64,000 nucleotides of DNA from Torreya grandis (GCA_037957365.1 JARHVA010000122.1:4912501-4976500); one strand, 5' to 3'; shown: positions 53,161-64,000, counted from the first letter of the stretch. The notes: generated by a model from the letters alone, not told the origin. Numbers and translations are program-made.

Positions 53161-53329
53161 CATGTACTCATCATAGTGATGAACATGTGAGGCCATAACT
53201 TCATAAATTGAGTACCTCTCTACTCAATTGATTAGGACTTTTTAGCAACTTACACCATCCTATAACAAGGTAAACAATTTTAGGAGTTATACTTGTCTAA
53301 CCAACTTCTCTATAAGCCCATACATCTTT

Positions 53330-54300
53330 TTGCTCCTAATGGGTCACCTTGCTAATGACACATTTAGGAAGTGAACTATTACAATAAAGAAAAACACTTT
53401 GTCATGATAAAAGCTCTAACTGCATTATAGTCACACTTCGACTATCCACATTGTGAATATATGTGGAATGCCACATCAAGTCTTGCATTCATTATTGAAT
53501 TACTAATCCAAAAAATAGGAAGATAGGACTTTACATACATCTAAAAATTCTATCCAAACCATGGGAATCTATTAGCATGGATTTCATGACTGGGTTGCTT
53601 GTGATGAGATGGTAGTATGACACTATGTTTGTTGTAGTGGATAGATTCTCCAATATGGATATCATGGTCATATGTAGGAAAGACATTGATACAGTTGACA
53701 CTGTGCAATCCTTATTCAACCATGTTTGGGTGTATTTTAGATTTCTAACATCCATCATCTCTAATCAAAATTCATGATTTTTAATTAATTTATGGTACTT
53801 GATGGGCAATTAGCTAGATATATCAATGGATTTTCATCTAAAAATATATGGGAAAACTAAAGTGGTCAATCACACACTTGTTCATCTTCTATGAATGTAT
53901 AACCATGCACATGGTCTCACTTGGGATGACAATATATTATACATAAACACACCTATAATATATCCCTCCATATCTCTATGAATCATAGTCCATTATAGAT
54001 ATGTCTTGGATTTCAACCTTCAACACCTCTAGACATCTACCATACACTAGTAGGCCCTGAGTCACTCATATATGAATGCGAAGCGAACAAAGCTAAGATG
54101 GTTATGTGAAACATATAGTATCCTCATTAATAGGTTCAACATATTCCCTCTCACACATAAACAAAGTATAAGGATCACCATGATGCACATTACATACCTC
54201 ATGCATTTTGATTTGGTGATAAAGTTTGACTACACCTTCAGAAGGAATGCTTCAAAGATCAACACTAGAAGATCAAGCCTCTACACTATCATCCTTAAAT
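53330..54300 (+). pseudogene. integrase of gypsy F
   Basis: WESISMDFMTGLLVM (about 53568), MFVVVDRFSNMDIMVICRK (about 53627) and SLFNHVWVYF are the integrase core start with the first catalytic Asp. The second Asp block reads SIISNQNS (IVSDRDS in the family; Asp to Asn). The Glu block reads IYGKTKVVNHTL (QTDGQTEVVNRTL; Glu to Lys). So two of three catalytic acids are lost. Stops throughout. Confidence 0.88.
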
Positions 54301-54429
54301 AATTCTACACATAGCTAGAGAAAATGGATTTATTATTGATCTCTATCCATAATTTCACTTGCACCTAGTATTCAATGTGGAACTTCTCAAGCCTTGCACT
54401 CTACCACTTCTTGAGCCAATAACGACAAA

Positions 54430-54650
54430 ACATCTTAGTGATTTGGATCCCAAACACTTGCACCCTATAGACAAGGACCAGATCATTGAAGTGATAGACA
54501 CATCAACCTATCTTATCACACATTAAATTTTTTTAGTGGTCAAGGTTAGACAATATGTTGATTAGGATAAGTGGTACACTTCTTATCAACTTTTACTATA
54601 GTTTCCTCAGCTATACACCAATGTAATGGAGACCATTTCTCTTCAAGAAA
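54430..54650 (+). pseudogene. integrase tail / possible chromodomain trace and polypurine tract of F
   Basis: Text such as DQIIEVIDTSTYLITH.IF.VVKVRQYVD.DKWYTSYQLL (54480-54600) resembles the end of chromovirus pol, where a chromodomain or 'LVKWKGY...TWE' module sits; the match is loose. A short purine run (caagaaag, about 54644-54651) precedes the 3' LTR. Confidence 0.45.
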
Positions 54651-54651
54651 G

Positions 54652-55375
54652 TATGAATTATCTATGCACATCTCTTGTATAGTATAATAATCTCCTCACT
54701 TATTTCTCTATATATAGATAACACTCTTGAATAGGAAGATTGATTACCCAATTATTTATAAGCCCTGCATATATTTTTATACTTTCACACTTGATCATAA
54801 TCGACACACTTCACTGCACACAACTTAGCTCATATCCATATGCACCTCATTGGTACTTACTCATAGACTCATGTTTCCACACTTGTGTTCACTCCATAAC
54901 ATCCACATGTTAGACTACTTTGATTATGTGGCTTATCAAGTGGCACTTTCCATCTAGGGATCTTATCAATTGAACCATTAGTCACCACAACCTATAAGCT
55001 CAATCATCATCCAACAAGGAAGATGAAATAGCTCAACCATATTCTTGTTAATTGATAGCATATATAACTAATCTTGTGTTATTTTTATATAATTATGTAA
55101 CATATGAATCTAGCCAAGGGTCAATTCCATACATAATCATAACACAAATATCATGTTCCACTTATCTACTCTATAATTTATGTATTGTAACACAATGTAA
55201 CATTTTCTCTATTATTTTTTAACAAATAGGAATTGCAATTCTTGTAAGTAAAGAATTATGCTCTATTAAATGTGTTTAGTTTTATTCTATCTAAATTAAA
55301 TTTATGTATTCACTTTATACAACCAAACTCAACTATCCCCTGCACACTTGGTCTTAGGACCCATGGTGAAAATCA
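54652..55375 (+). repeat. 3' LTR of gypsy F
   Basis: Starts tatgaattatc (TG to TA) and ends ggtgaaaatca. A copy of 49379-50100. Confidence 0.88.
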
Positions 55376-55921
55376 TCTAATTAAGTGAATGAGGAAATAA
55401 AATTTAACTTCAGTTACCATAAGGAGCTCCTTGTCATGTGGGTTTTGTTCAGATTGAAAATGGATGTGGTTATTTCACAATGAAATTTGTGTAATTAATT
55501 TGGAAACATGTTTTCTTGGTTTATTGATAATTACTTGATTTCATTAAGGATGGATTGGATGGCTTGATTTCAAACTAGCATGATCTCTTTAGGATCTCTC
55601 AATTTTCTCACTCAATAGACAAAATCTCCTTAGCCTCATGGGGCTTGTTATAAATAGAGGAGGGGCCTCCAATTTATAAATTTTTGAGAGGGGAAATGGA
55701 AGGTCAAATTTGATTTCAAATGGAGGGATATGATTGGTTCAAAATCCTCATTCAATGAGGGAGTTTCACTATTAAATGAGGGGTTTTAGGATGTAAGTAT
55801 TAATTTTTATTAGTTTGGGTTTGATTTGGACTTTGTCTCTTGTCTTAGATTTTGGTGATTTGATCTAAGATTTGTTGATTTGATTTGCACTTCATCTCTC
55901 GTATTTGATTTGGGGATTTTA
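55376..55921 (+). repeat. host element E right LTR-like repeat, continued
   Basis: Resumes the repeat that matches 15465-15955. It has the better preserved TATA box ttataaatagagg (about 55648-55660) followed by 'aggggcctccaattta', the probable U3-R boundary. It ends where copia J's LTR begins. Confidence 0.6.
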
Positions 55922-56410
55922 TGTAATGAGTATATGTTTTCCCAAAATAAACATCGATTAAAAAAGTTACAACCCACAAGCCTTAGGTTCAATACTGAAT
56001 ATGACTAAGTACTGACCTAAATTAATTTGAAAAATTATCTTCTAAATGATAACTCATGGAATTATGAGACCAATTTCAAAATATGCAAAGTGGTCCTATT
56101 TTCTTATATTTACTAAAATAAATTTAAAGTTTAATAATATAAATGTTACTTATACTTAAGCCTCTATAATAAAAGTAACATACAATATTAATTGAATCCA
56201 CAAGTCATTATAAATCATTACATACGTGAGTCATTTAAATTAAATCAAAAGATGTTATAATAAAAGAGGTAAAACTTAGAAATATAACAAACACACTAAC
56301 CATAAGCTTATTTTAGATTCATGGTAAATCTAAAAAGATTGGTGAAAGATCAACAACCTAAAATAATAATATATAGCATAGTGTTATAATTATTAGAAAA
56401 TATTCTAACA
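55922..56410 (-). repeat. 3' LTR of copia J
   Basis: On the minus strand it begins TGTTAGAATATTTTC, a typical copia LTR start, and probably ends CATATACTCATTACA at 55922 (TG…CA). About 489 bp. The left edge is inferred from the TG/CA ends and the loss of element E similarity; no second copy is in the window to confirm it. Confidence 0.6.
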
Positions 56411-56421
56411 CCCTCCCTTAA
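56411..56421 (-). promoter_or_regulatory. polypurine tract of copia J
   Basis: The minus strand reads TAAGGGAGGGT directly before the LTR start TGTTAGAA. Confidence 0.8.
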
Positions 56422-57100
56422 TGACTAAATCAAATGCCTTAGTATTATTACAATAAATTAATTAATTCTATATACTAACTTAGTCAAATTTTAGTTCTAA
56501 TACTACTCCAATAATATATCCAAAATTACTTATTATCACCAATACATGTTATTGGAGTACATGGGTAATGAGCCACTACAGCCACTAAATAGATTATGAA
56601 ATGGTGTTGAATAATAGGTTCACTAGATTATTTTGTTCCTTGAATTTTTTTCATGTATTAAATGTGTCATGATTTACATGTTTGTTTTTTAGAGTTATTG
56701 GTTCCAACAAAACATTTAGAATATACATCAAGACTAAACAACATAGCATATCCCCTAAGGGATATTTCTACATTGAGTTGTTAAAAACCCAACACCTACT
56801 ACTTTTTACTATTGAATAATTTTTGGACATTTATTGTTCACAATAATCTTATGAATTTTTATATATGTCCCTTCCTCTTTCATCAACATTAAAGTAAAAA
56901 TTCCATTTAGCTTTGACTTTGGTCTTTGAATTTATGCTTGGTTTCAATACTTGGTAATGGTAGTAAAAGCAAAATTTATGTACTCTTCACCTTGCACCTT
57001 TTGTTTATCTAGATTTACCTTCTAAAAATTAAGGCAATTCATATTTTCATACATTTTTCATCATGGTATGGTACCACTTTGGCCTCTTATATTTGCTTTC
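56422..57100 (-). other. deleted pol region of copia J
   Basis: About 680 bp where RT and RNase H (normally over 1.5 kb) should be. No YVDD, RT or RNase H motif was found on the minus strand, so an internal deletion is likely. Confidence 0.55.
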
Positions 57101-58087
57101 TTGATCTAATTATGAAGAGTGAGAATCACTCTCTTCACTACTTGAGTCCTCCCTAGAACTTGATTCTTTTGAATTTTTTTCTTTGAGACCTATTCAATTT
57201 TAGTACCAAATCTTGTTCTATTTTTATCATCAGTAAATAAAAAACAAAATTATAAGTAAATTTATCATTATCATAAAATAATGACACTTTCTTATGTATA
57301 AAAACATATCTACTGACCATAATTCTATATGTAGAGACATCTAGTAATTTGTGTGCATTCCTCTACTCATAATAACTAACAAACATGTATAGCCTACCCA
57401 ATATAGAAGTGATGGATCCAAAAACTTGAAAATCACTTACATTAAGTGTTTTAAAAAACCATGCTTCTTTTCATTTTACATTTTTCAAGGCTTGTGTGGG
57501 ATGTCGGTTGAGAGTGTACATATCTAAATTCACAACTTTTACCTAGTAATAACATCGTACATTATGAATATTCACCATACATCATGCCATCTCCATTACT
57601 ATCTCATTCTGCCTTATCATGACTTCATTATGTTGTGTAAATATTTCTTATGTATACTTTTTTTCTTGTATAACACCTCAAATTTGTCAGATATAAACTC
57701 ATCCCCATTAATTGATCTAAGATATTTTACATGTTTTCATCCATATTTCTCTATCATAGTTTTATAAGAAATAAAGTTAGATAAACATTATGAATTTCTA
57801 TATAAAAAATAAACCCGCATTTTCCTAGAAAAATCATCTACAATGAACAAGTAATATAAAACTCTAGATATTAAAGGTGTTCAAATTGGACCATGCAAAT
57901 CCACATGTACCAAATCTAATGATACTTTGAATTTCTATTCTTTACTAGTGTTAAATGAATGTAGAAACTATTTTTCTATGTAACATCCTGAAAATACATT
58001 TTGACTCTTTTGAATAGACAAAAGTCTTTTCACCATGTTAGTTTGACTTAATATAATAAAATATTGACAACCAAGGTAGCTATACCT
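57100..58087 (-). pseudogene. integrase and second half of pre-integrase domain of copia J
   Basis: Minus strand, from 58087 down: YLGCQYFIILSQTNMVKRLL and the Cys pair region (FSGC) of the pre-integrase zinc module; then VSLDLVHVDLHGPI, FIVDDFSRKMRVYFL, KYLRSINGDEFISDKF (first Asp kept, second Asp in the block LRS..G.EF), QHNEVMIRQNEIVMEMA ('PQQNG.AERKNR' region, degraded), and RHPTQALKN…KEAWF.KTLNVSDFQVFG. This order is unmistakably copia integrase, broken by stops. Confidence 0.88.
58083..58087. repeat. target-site duplication of copia H (left, TACCT)
   Basis: tacct immediately left of LTR 58088. An identical tacct lies immediately right of the other LTR (62456-62460). The duplicated 5 bp fall inside copia J's pre-integrase domain. 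Confidence 0.88.
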
Positions 58088-58520
58088 TGAAAAAACACGC
58101 AATACAATTGCATACAAACATAGATCTAGATGTGAGACTAATAGAAAATACATTCACCATGAAACACTAGATATATTATGGGAAAACCTCATGAAGAGTT
58201 AAAAATCCACCAATATTATTCATTATTTGAGAAACAAAATGTACCCAATACAAGCATTCTCTTATCAGTTTTTTCCATTGCATCTTACAATATAAACTTT
58301 TTATTATATAGGCAAGGTAATTTGACCATTATAATGTGACATTTTCCAACCACCACATTAATGGGTCCAACCTCTCAAGAGGTCATTTAATATATTTTAT
58401 TATTTATTTACATGAGGATAAACTCATGATAAATAATAAGATATATTATTATTTAACCAATGTAATTTAATGTATTAAGGGTAAATAAATAACACCACTT
58501 AACCATTAATTGTTCCAATA
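58088..58520 (-). repeat. 3' LTR of copia H
   Basis: Plus-strand start tgaaaaaacacgc, end attgttccaata. Very similar to 62021-62455, including 'aaccaccacattaatgggtcc' and the 'taataatatattttattatttatttacatgagg' region. Confidence 0.92.
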
Positions 58521-58535
58521 CTCTCCCTTAATGTT
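58521..58535 (-). promoter_or_regulatory. polypurine tract of copia H
   Basis: The minus strand reads AACATTAAGGGAGAG directly before the LTR start TATTGGAAC. Confidence 0.8.
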
Positions 58536-58567
58536 AAGTGGAGATACATACCATAATCACCCTTATA

Positions 58568-58975
58568 ATAATGAATTTATACTTCACGAACCATCCACAT
58601 GATGAGTTTTAGGATGTAATAATATAATGAACTTACACTCCATGAACCATCCACATAATGAGTTTTAGGAGGTAATAATTGAAAGAAACATCCTTCATCA
58701 TGCCATAGTCACCTTTAAAGTAATTATGTTATGTAAAAATAGTCACATAAAGCTATTACACTATTTAACTATAGATACCCAAAGGTATTACATTATGTAA
58801 CCATAATCACATAGTCACCTTTAAAGGAATTACATTATACAACTATAGATACCCAAAGGTATTACAATATGTAACCACATTCACATAGTCACCTTTAAAA
58901 TAATTACACTATACAACTATAGATACCCAAAGGTATTGTACTATGTCCCCACAAGCAACTTTAAAAGAATTACAC
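58568..58975. repeat. tandem repeats in 3' UTR of copia H (~52-bp and ~74-bp units)
   Basis: Two copies of a unit with 'gaaccatccacat-atgagttttagga' (58568-58672), then three to four copies of a 73-74-bp unit with the marker ctatagatacccaaaggtatt at about 58769, 58842 and 58917 and the paired marker agtcacctttaaa at 58707, 58813 and 58887. Located just inside the polypurine tract, a position comparable to the 3' UTR repeats of gypsy G. Confidence 0.85.
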
Positions 58976-59259
58976 TATGTTACCCTGAACCAATTAGATT
59001 GAGTTTATGTTAAGATGATCATGAGAATACATCCCACAGTGAGAATACATCTCATAATTTCTCATGAATAATTAACCAAGCATATTAGAGTATTTTATAA
59101 CATAAGGACCTCCATGCTACTATATATTGGGTATAATGTATACTTTCATATGAAATTTACTAAAATCTTATAAAGTGATATATTACATTTTTTTACAATG
59201 AGAAGTATATAGAGATAAAAGGAAACACATGACCCACATGGTTGTTAATAAGTGACATT

Positions 59260-59600
59260 GTCATGCACACTCCCCCTCAATTACAACTTTGATAGGCCAA
59301 GAATTGAATGAACTTCAATAGGTTTTAGTTCGTTGGTGTTGCATTGAACTTTTCACCAAAGCTATACAACTTTGACTATCACCAAGAAGGTTGGTACAAT
59401 AATAAACTTACACACAATGTTCTTATATCATCCTTCATAGCTACAAGACTTCTTTAAAAACTTCCACATGAAGTGCTCCAAGTGATAGCACCTACACCAA
59501 ACATAAACACATATCCAGAAGTAGACTCATCATAGTATGGTTAGCATCACAATAACCAATAAATTAGCATACTCAAAGGAATAATAATAATAATATAAAC
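59260..59600 (-). pseudogene. RNase H C-terminal fragment of copia H
   Basis: The minus strand reads IGYCDANHTMM, then in another frame ESTSGYVFMFGVGAITWST, then DSQSCIALVKSSMQHQRTK. These match copia RNase H blocks 'GYCDADWAGD..TRRSTSGY.F.LG.GAISW' and 'DNQS.I.L.KNP..H.RTKHIE'. Frame changes and stops. Confidence 0.85.
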
Positions 59601-60362
59601 CAGATTTTAGAGTTCTTTTTATATACTGAAGTATCTACTTTACTAATTTTCAATGATCCAAGTATAGATCCTGAATGAATCATTTATTGTTTTTAGATCA
59701 AGCTTTAACACAACCTTTAATAGGAGTATATGTAAGCTTGAAATAAAGCATGTTAAATTTAACAAGTAGATTATATGATGTACCTACAATAAATTCACTA
59801 ATAATTTGATAATAAATTAACCAAACATTACATATCTTATTAGGAATAATTCATATTATAATTTGAGTCATGAATATTTCTTCTTCCTTTTAAAGTTGAC
59901 ACTACAAGTTTGCATTTTATACTAAACCAAAAAAATAAAGTATATAAAGTTAATTTTTAATGTGTTTTATACTTAATTTTATAATAAAATAAATATCCTA
60001 GTGAATAAACAACCCTAGCCACTTTAGTTGATTGCAAAATAATTCGACAACACAAAGAATTGCAACAAGGGTGAAAGTTTTAAATGTCATAAAAGTGGTT
60101 GCAAATGTCATAAAAAGTGTTGTAAATTATACTATTTGATAAAATTAATGTTAAATAAATAATAATATGTTTTAAATCAAATAAATGACCTTCCTAATAT
60201 ATCCAGAGCGTGCTAAAACTTACAAATTGACTAGTTGGATGATTATGGTCGACAAGTAGTTGAAAGGGTCAAATGTCGAATAAAGCACAAATTCCCACAT
60301 GAATAAGCACGCAAATTAAAAATATATATTTTTTAAAAACTAAGTTTTTTGATTAAAATGAA

Positions 60363-60435
60363 GGATTAGAGGGATTTGAACACAAGACCAGTCTGATACA
60401 AGTGTACTAGGAAAATTAAGTTAGCTAACACATCC
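60363..60435 (-). pseudogene. tRNA-like sequence (degenerate tRNA or tRNA-derived SINE remnant)
   Basis: Minus strand, 73 nt. The 5' end GGATGTG and 3' end CTAATCC pair at five of seven positions as an acceptor stem. TTAGCTAACTTAATTTTCCTAG aligns with a plant D-arm/A-box (TTAGCTCAGTTGGTTTG-TAG with G to A changes). GTTCAAATCC is a near-canonical B box. The anticodon stem region ACTTG-TATCAGA-CTGGT has a 7-nt loop but one mismatch. T-stem pairing is poor, so it is not a functional tRNA gene. Amino-acid identity not assigned. Alternative: 3'-truncated SINE head or coincidental match. Confidence 0.5.
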
Positions 60436-60466
60436 ACAAAGCTAATTGTCCATTTATATACACTAC

Positions 60467-60469
<3 letters not shown>

Positions 60470-60515
<46 letters not shown>
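60470..60515. repeat. (TG)n microsatellite
   Basis: About 22 TG units right next to the tRNA-like segment. Confidence 0.96.
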
Positions 60516-62007
60516 TCTGATTATATTTTATTTATTTTTAAATAAAATAGAAATAAAAATATGCAATAAAATAATTAAATGCATATAAAAAATTTAATTC
60601 AAAAAAAATTTAAAATAAAGTGGGATCCACAAGCCTATGTGGATAATAAAGCATTAAATAAATCCTTTATTTATTAAATACTTTAATTAAAACATTACTA
60701 CCCATTTATTGTTTTCTATAGAACATAGTATGTAGAATCATGGTGCAGGTGGAGGAGATGGGATGCTTGGAAGGAGATACATGCACCGTTTTTTTATAAA
60801 ATGAAACTCAAAACTGCCTTAAAATGCCTTTTGAATCATCTAGGAGACTTAGATCTAAGGTTTTCTACCTGTAAAATAATATTTAATTTTTTTTCCTACT
60901 ACTATGGATCATTATAGTGCCTAGGTAGATGGAAAAACTTAAAACTCTTCTTTATTCCTTCAGATGACCTCTCCAATAGATTTTAATGGCCAAAATACTG
61001 AGAAATCACCTTTTATAGATCTAAAAAAGATTGAGAATTGATTTTTTCTAATTTTTATTTTTATTTTTTTCAAGGGCCATAAAAGCAAAAATATGCCAAA
61101 AAAATGGTGCTTGGGGAGAAAAAAAATGAGCTAAATTAATGTTTCATAGAGTCTTCAGAGGCTTTAGACTGTCAAATCTACCTAATTTCTCCCTTTCAGG
61201 CCACAGAAAGATCACAAATATGTAGGTATTAATTTTTTTAAAATTTTCTATCTCACAAGAAGTCCAAAAATGCTTGGATGAAGAGAGAAATTTTGAAATC
61301 ACCTACATGGGTCCAAATCAAGTGAAGTAAAGGTCAAAAATGCTTGAAAATGGCAAAACTAAGTAGTTAGAGTGACTAGAACAAGGATTAAATGCCTAAA
61401 AAATAAACGATTTACTCATTGTTTAATTTTTCATGTTAAAAAATGGCACCCTAAGCTAATTTAAACTTCCATATCTTCAACTAGTAGCTTCAAAAATTTC
61501 TACAGGAATGTTAGCAAGCCAAAAAATATAGATCTGCATTTAGGAATGAATTTTAAGTTGTAAAAACAATAAAAATGAAATTCTTTCTGATTTTTATGAG
61601 ATTTAGGACTTCAATATACCAAAAATTGGTGCTCAAGGCTGATCTTGTCTTGAAATTACTTCTATTTGCTCAGATATGCAACTAGAGAGCTTCAAACACT
61701 TCACAAAGATCATTAAACAACATAGAGAAAATTTTATGATTTTTAATGCTCAAAGAAGCATTTATATCACTTTCAAGACACTCAAAAAAATCTATGTTAT
61801 AAAAATAAACTTGAAATTTAATAAAATGCTTAGATTTGAAATATCTAGGCTCTAAGAGAAGAAATAAATGAAAGAACTTAATTTTATTGAAGAAGAAGAT
61901 TTAAATTATTTCATGAACATACCATGGCTTGAAAAATAGATGAATCTAGACTTGAACACAAGCCAAAACTTTGATCTATGATCTTTCCACTTGATCATGC
62001 ATCAATT

Positions 62008-62020
62008 GGCTCTGATACCA
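62008..62020 (-). promoter_or_regulatory. primer-binding site of copia H
   Basis: The minus strand reads TGGTATCAGAGCC directly after the 5' LTR end. tRNA-iMet type. Confidence 0.9.
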
Positions 62021-62455
62021 TGACAAAATAAGCAATACATTTACATACAAACACCAGATCTAGATGTCAGACCAATAAAAAATACATTCACCATGAAACA
62101 CTAGATATATCATGGGAAAATCTCATGAAGAGGTAAAAAACCCACTAATATTATTCATTATTTGAGAAATAAAATGTACCTAATATAAGCTTTCTCTTCT
62201 CACCTTTTTCCATTGCATCTTAAAATATAAACTCTTTATTATATAGGTAAGGTAATTTGATCATTATAATGTGATATTTTCCAACCACCACATTAATGGG
62301 TCCAACCTCTCCAAAGGTCATTTAATATATTTTATTATTTATTTACATGAGGTTGAACTCATGATAAATAATAAAATATATTATTATTTAACTAATGTAA
62401 TTTAATGTATTAAGGGAACATAAATAACACCACTTAACCATTAATTGTTCCAATA
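62021..62455 (-). repeat. 5' LTR of copia H
   Basis: Plus-strand start tgacaaaataagc, end gttccaata, followed by the tacct target-site duplication. Copy of 58088-58520. Confidence 0.92.
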
Positions 62456-62460
62456 TACCT

Positions 62461-62990
62461 CTTATGTCATAGTTCGTTATTGATTTCAACTACTACTAGT
62501 GCATGTTGTTTTTATGTTTTAATATCTAAGAATTTATATAATCCCTTGTTTCCAATACTATTATTAATGATTTTATTTTCATGAAGACTACTAGCCATGC
62601 ATATGTTTCCTTTAAACTCCACACAAAGGTTAGGATTTACAATTATTTCACTTATGGAAAGAACATTATTTTTCATATCATATACAAACTAAACACACTA
62701 AAAATTTTAATTAACATAATTATTTAATGAAATACAAACATCACCATATCTTATAGCATAGTGAGCCCAACCATCACCTAAGAAAATTTATTCATTGTAG
62801 TTATCATCATCAATAAAATTTGCATATTAGTTTGTGGGACACTTGTACTATCATGATGCACCTAAGTCAAAATATTGTATTCTTAACTTTGCCACCTAGT
62901 TCTTTACCACCACAAATGTAAAATCACTTGATGAACCTAGTTCATCTTCTTCATCCACATTTGAAAATTATGACTTCTTTCTATTATTTA
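62461..62990 (-). pseudogene. protease and first half of pre-integrase domain of copia J
   Basis: The minus strand reads YFDLGAS (about 62870; active site 'W..DSGAS', Ser replaced by Leu, Asp kept), FVYDMKNNVLSISEIIV ('VP.L..NLLSV.QL'), CVEFKGNICMA, NKGLYKFL and NNEL.HKR at 62470 ('LWH.R'). The domain stops exactly at the TACCT duplication and resumes at 58087, so H inserted in the middle of the pre-integrase module. Confidence 0.85.
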
Positions 62991-62999
62991 CCAAATCAT

Positions 63000-63900
63000 A
63001 TCTTTGATTATGATAATATTTCTTGAAATTATCTAGTTTCTTACAATAGTGTTATTTCCACAGTGATATGTTCCAACCATTTTTATGGCCTCATCACTAG
63101 ATGAACTATTAAAAATCTATTATCTTCATCTACCTATGAACTTTTGTGCATTAAACACACTCTCTATATAAATTGACATTGTTTCTTATGGCTAATCTTG
63201 CCTTATTTATTTCTTCATAGGAAGTGTGGAAAACTTCTCAAAGTCAAAATTTTGTGTTGTTTTAATCATATGCAAAGACTTAAAAATGAGTAAAATAATG
63301 ACACTAAGTTATATAATACTAAAACAATCAAATATTTATCATCTATAGGATTTTAAACTACTTTTAGTTGATCACAAATATCCTTCAAATGCAACATAAA
63401 TTCAAAGATAGAACTAACCTCCCACATCATAGTGGAAAATAATAAAATTTTCAAATATAATACCTTATGGATTCTAAAGCATGGTATTTAGCTATTATAA
63501 TTTTCCACAAATATAAAGATAAAGGTCCATGTTTAACTTTTAGAATCAAATTATCTACTACAGAATATTTTAGTAACATCAAAGCATCTCTATAACATAT
63601 ATCATAGTCTTCAAGTTAATCATCTCATATTTTTTATCTAGAAAGTATTATTTGATTAATATTTTGATACTCAAATATCTTAAACATATTTTGACTCCAT
63701 AAACTAAAGTTTATCCTATGATTTTTTTATAATTGGGTAGCAAGAGATGTTGTAAACTATACATTTTTTCATAGATTTCACTAAAATAATTAATCTATAA
63801 AAAATAAAAATATTTTTATTGATGTGTATTTTATGCACACAATATAATATTATGAGTTAGCCTCTAACCTTTTAGGATCAATGAATAAACTTCACTCCAA
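63000..63900 (-). pseudogene. gag: gag of copia J (UBN2 type)
   Basis: Minus strand: SSIFEFMLHLKDICDQLKVV..PIDDKYLIVLVLYNLV (about 63420-63320), the UBN2-2 'HL..F..L.DQL...G..IDDED....LL.SLP' block, then LKQHKILTLRSFPHFL ('TLE.V...L'). TYHCGNN near 63075 may be what remains of the zinc knuckle. Continues to about 63900 with decay; the window ends before the 5' LTR. Confidence 0.75.
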
Positions 63901-64000
63901 ATCATGAAATGCGAGGTATCCAATTTTGTAAATAACCTAGTGGTGGAATAACAATGAGTAAAGGGCTATTTACTCTGGATGGTTCAGATGTATGGAATAT

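Larger units (their letters stand above)
49379..55375 (+). mobile_element. chromovirus-like Ty3/gypsy retrotransposon F, complete but decayed
   Basis: LTRs 49379-50100 and 54652-55375 (722 and 724 bp), tRNA-iMet primer site, gag, RT, RNase H, integrase and a possible chromodomain trace in canonical gypsy order, total 6.0 kb. It splits the right LTR-like repeat of element E: sequence matching 15410-15470 stops at 49378 and the following part resumes at 55376. The 5-mer tcatc ends the left flank (49374-49378) and tcatc also spans the right LTR edge (55373-55377), but the LTR-end definition leaves the target-site duplication ambiguous. Many stops; no intact frame longer than about 75 codons. Confidence 0.9.
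59601..62007. other. non-coding interior of copia H
   Basis: No gag, protease, integrase or RT motif was recognised. It includes a tRNA-like segment (60363-60435) and a (TG)n tract (60470-60515). Confidence 0.5.
58088..62455 (-). mobile_element. Ty1/copia element H, internally deleted, nested in J
   Basis: LTRs 58088-58520 and 62021-62455 (433 and 435 bp), PBS complement at 62008-62020 and polypurine tract at about 58521-58535 show minus orientation. Only an RNase H fragment of pol (about 59260-59600) is readable in the 3.5-kb interior. The rest is non-coding with tandem repeats, a (TG)n tract and a tRNA-like segment. Exact TACCT target-site duplication. Some change of LTR ends (TATTGG…TTGTCA on the minus strand). 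Confidence 0.9.
55922..64000 (-). mobile_element. Ty1/copia element J, partial (continues past window), split by element H
   Basis: Minus orientation. It consists of a 3' LTR at 55922-56410, polypurine tract 56411-56421, integrase (about 57100-58087), then after nested element H the pre-integrase/protease part (62461-62990) and gag (about 63000-63900). RT and RNase H are missing: only about 700 bp separate the integrase tail from the polypurine tract. The 5' LTR is outside the window. Confidence 0.85.

Noticed and set aside
53531..53758. 75-codon minus-strand frame
   Set aside because: Antisense of the gypsy F integrase core.

Overview
The window is repeat-dominated nuclear DNA of a land plant with a large genome. 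It is AT-rich, full of dinucleotide microsatellites, and made of diverged LTR retrotransposons inserted into one another. The families present (Ty3/gypsy Tat/Ogre-type, chromovirus-like gypsy, SIRE/Maximus-like and other Ty1/copia) are plant-specific. The size and decay of the copies fit a gymnosperm or another giant plant genome, but the sequence does not prove that. I see no intact host gene. The only host-gene trace is a short receptor-like-kinase exon remnant at about 14.9-15.06 kb.

Layout, left to right. Element A (1-~7.85 kb) is the 3' part of a + strand gypsy element: integrase end, a long repeat-rich 3' UTR, polypurine tract and LTR with a TATA box. Its 3' UTR is interrupted by element B (2312-6551), a - strand copia element with 1.05-kb LTRs, tRNA-iMet-type primer site and pol remnants. 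Then come about 7 kb of AT-rich DNA with a (TA)n tract, a fold-back structure and short tandem duplications, followed by the kinase remnant. Element E is the next host layer; only its LTR-like ends (15.39-15.95 kb and 49.3-55.9 kb) and GGATGA-type minisatellites are recognisable. Element D (17906-45345) sits inside E: a non-autonomous SIRE-like copia element with 2.58-kb LTRs, gag only and no pol. Element G (23458-41871) sits inside D: an 18.4-kb Tat/Ogre-like gypsy element with gag, a proline-rich frame, protease, RT, two RNase H domains, integrase, 3' UTR satellite-like repeats and an antisense plant-mobile-domain ORF. Element F (49379-55375) is a complete but decayed chromovirus-like gypsy element inside E's right LTR. 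Element J (from about 55922 past the window end) is a - strand copia element with its RT deleted, split by element H (58088-62455), another - strand copia with an exact 5-bp target-site duplication (TACCT).

Every pol gene is broken by stops. Several catalytic Asp or Glu positions have become Asn or Lys (G-to-A), as expected for long-methylated, deaminating repeats. The least expected signal is a short palindrome (ideal form near ACCGACGTCGGT) in loose arrays. It recurs in the LTRs and non-coding parts of two unrelated elements, copia B and gypsy G, and aligned copies have lost different CpGs. It is not explained by any coding or known LTR feature.
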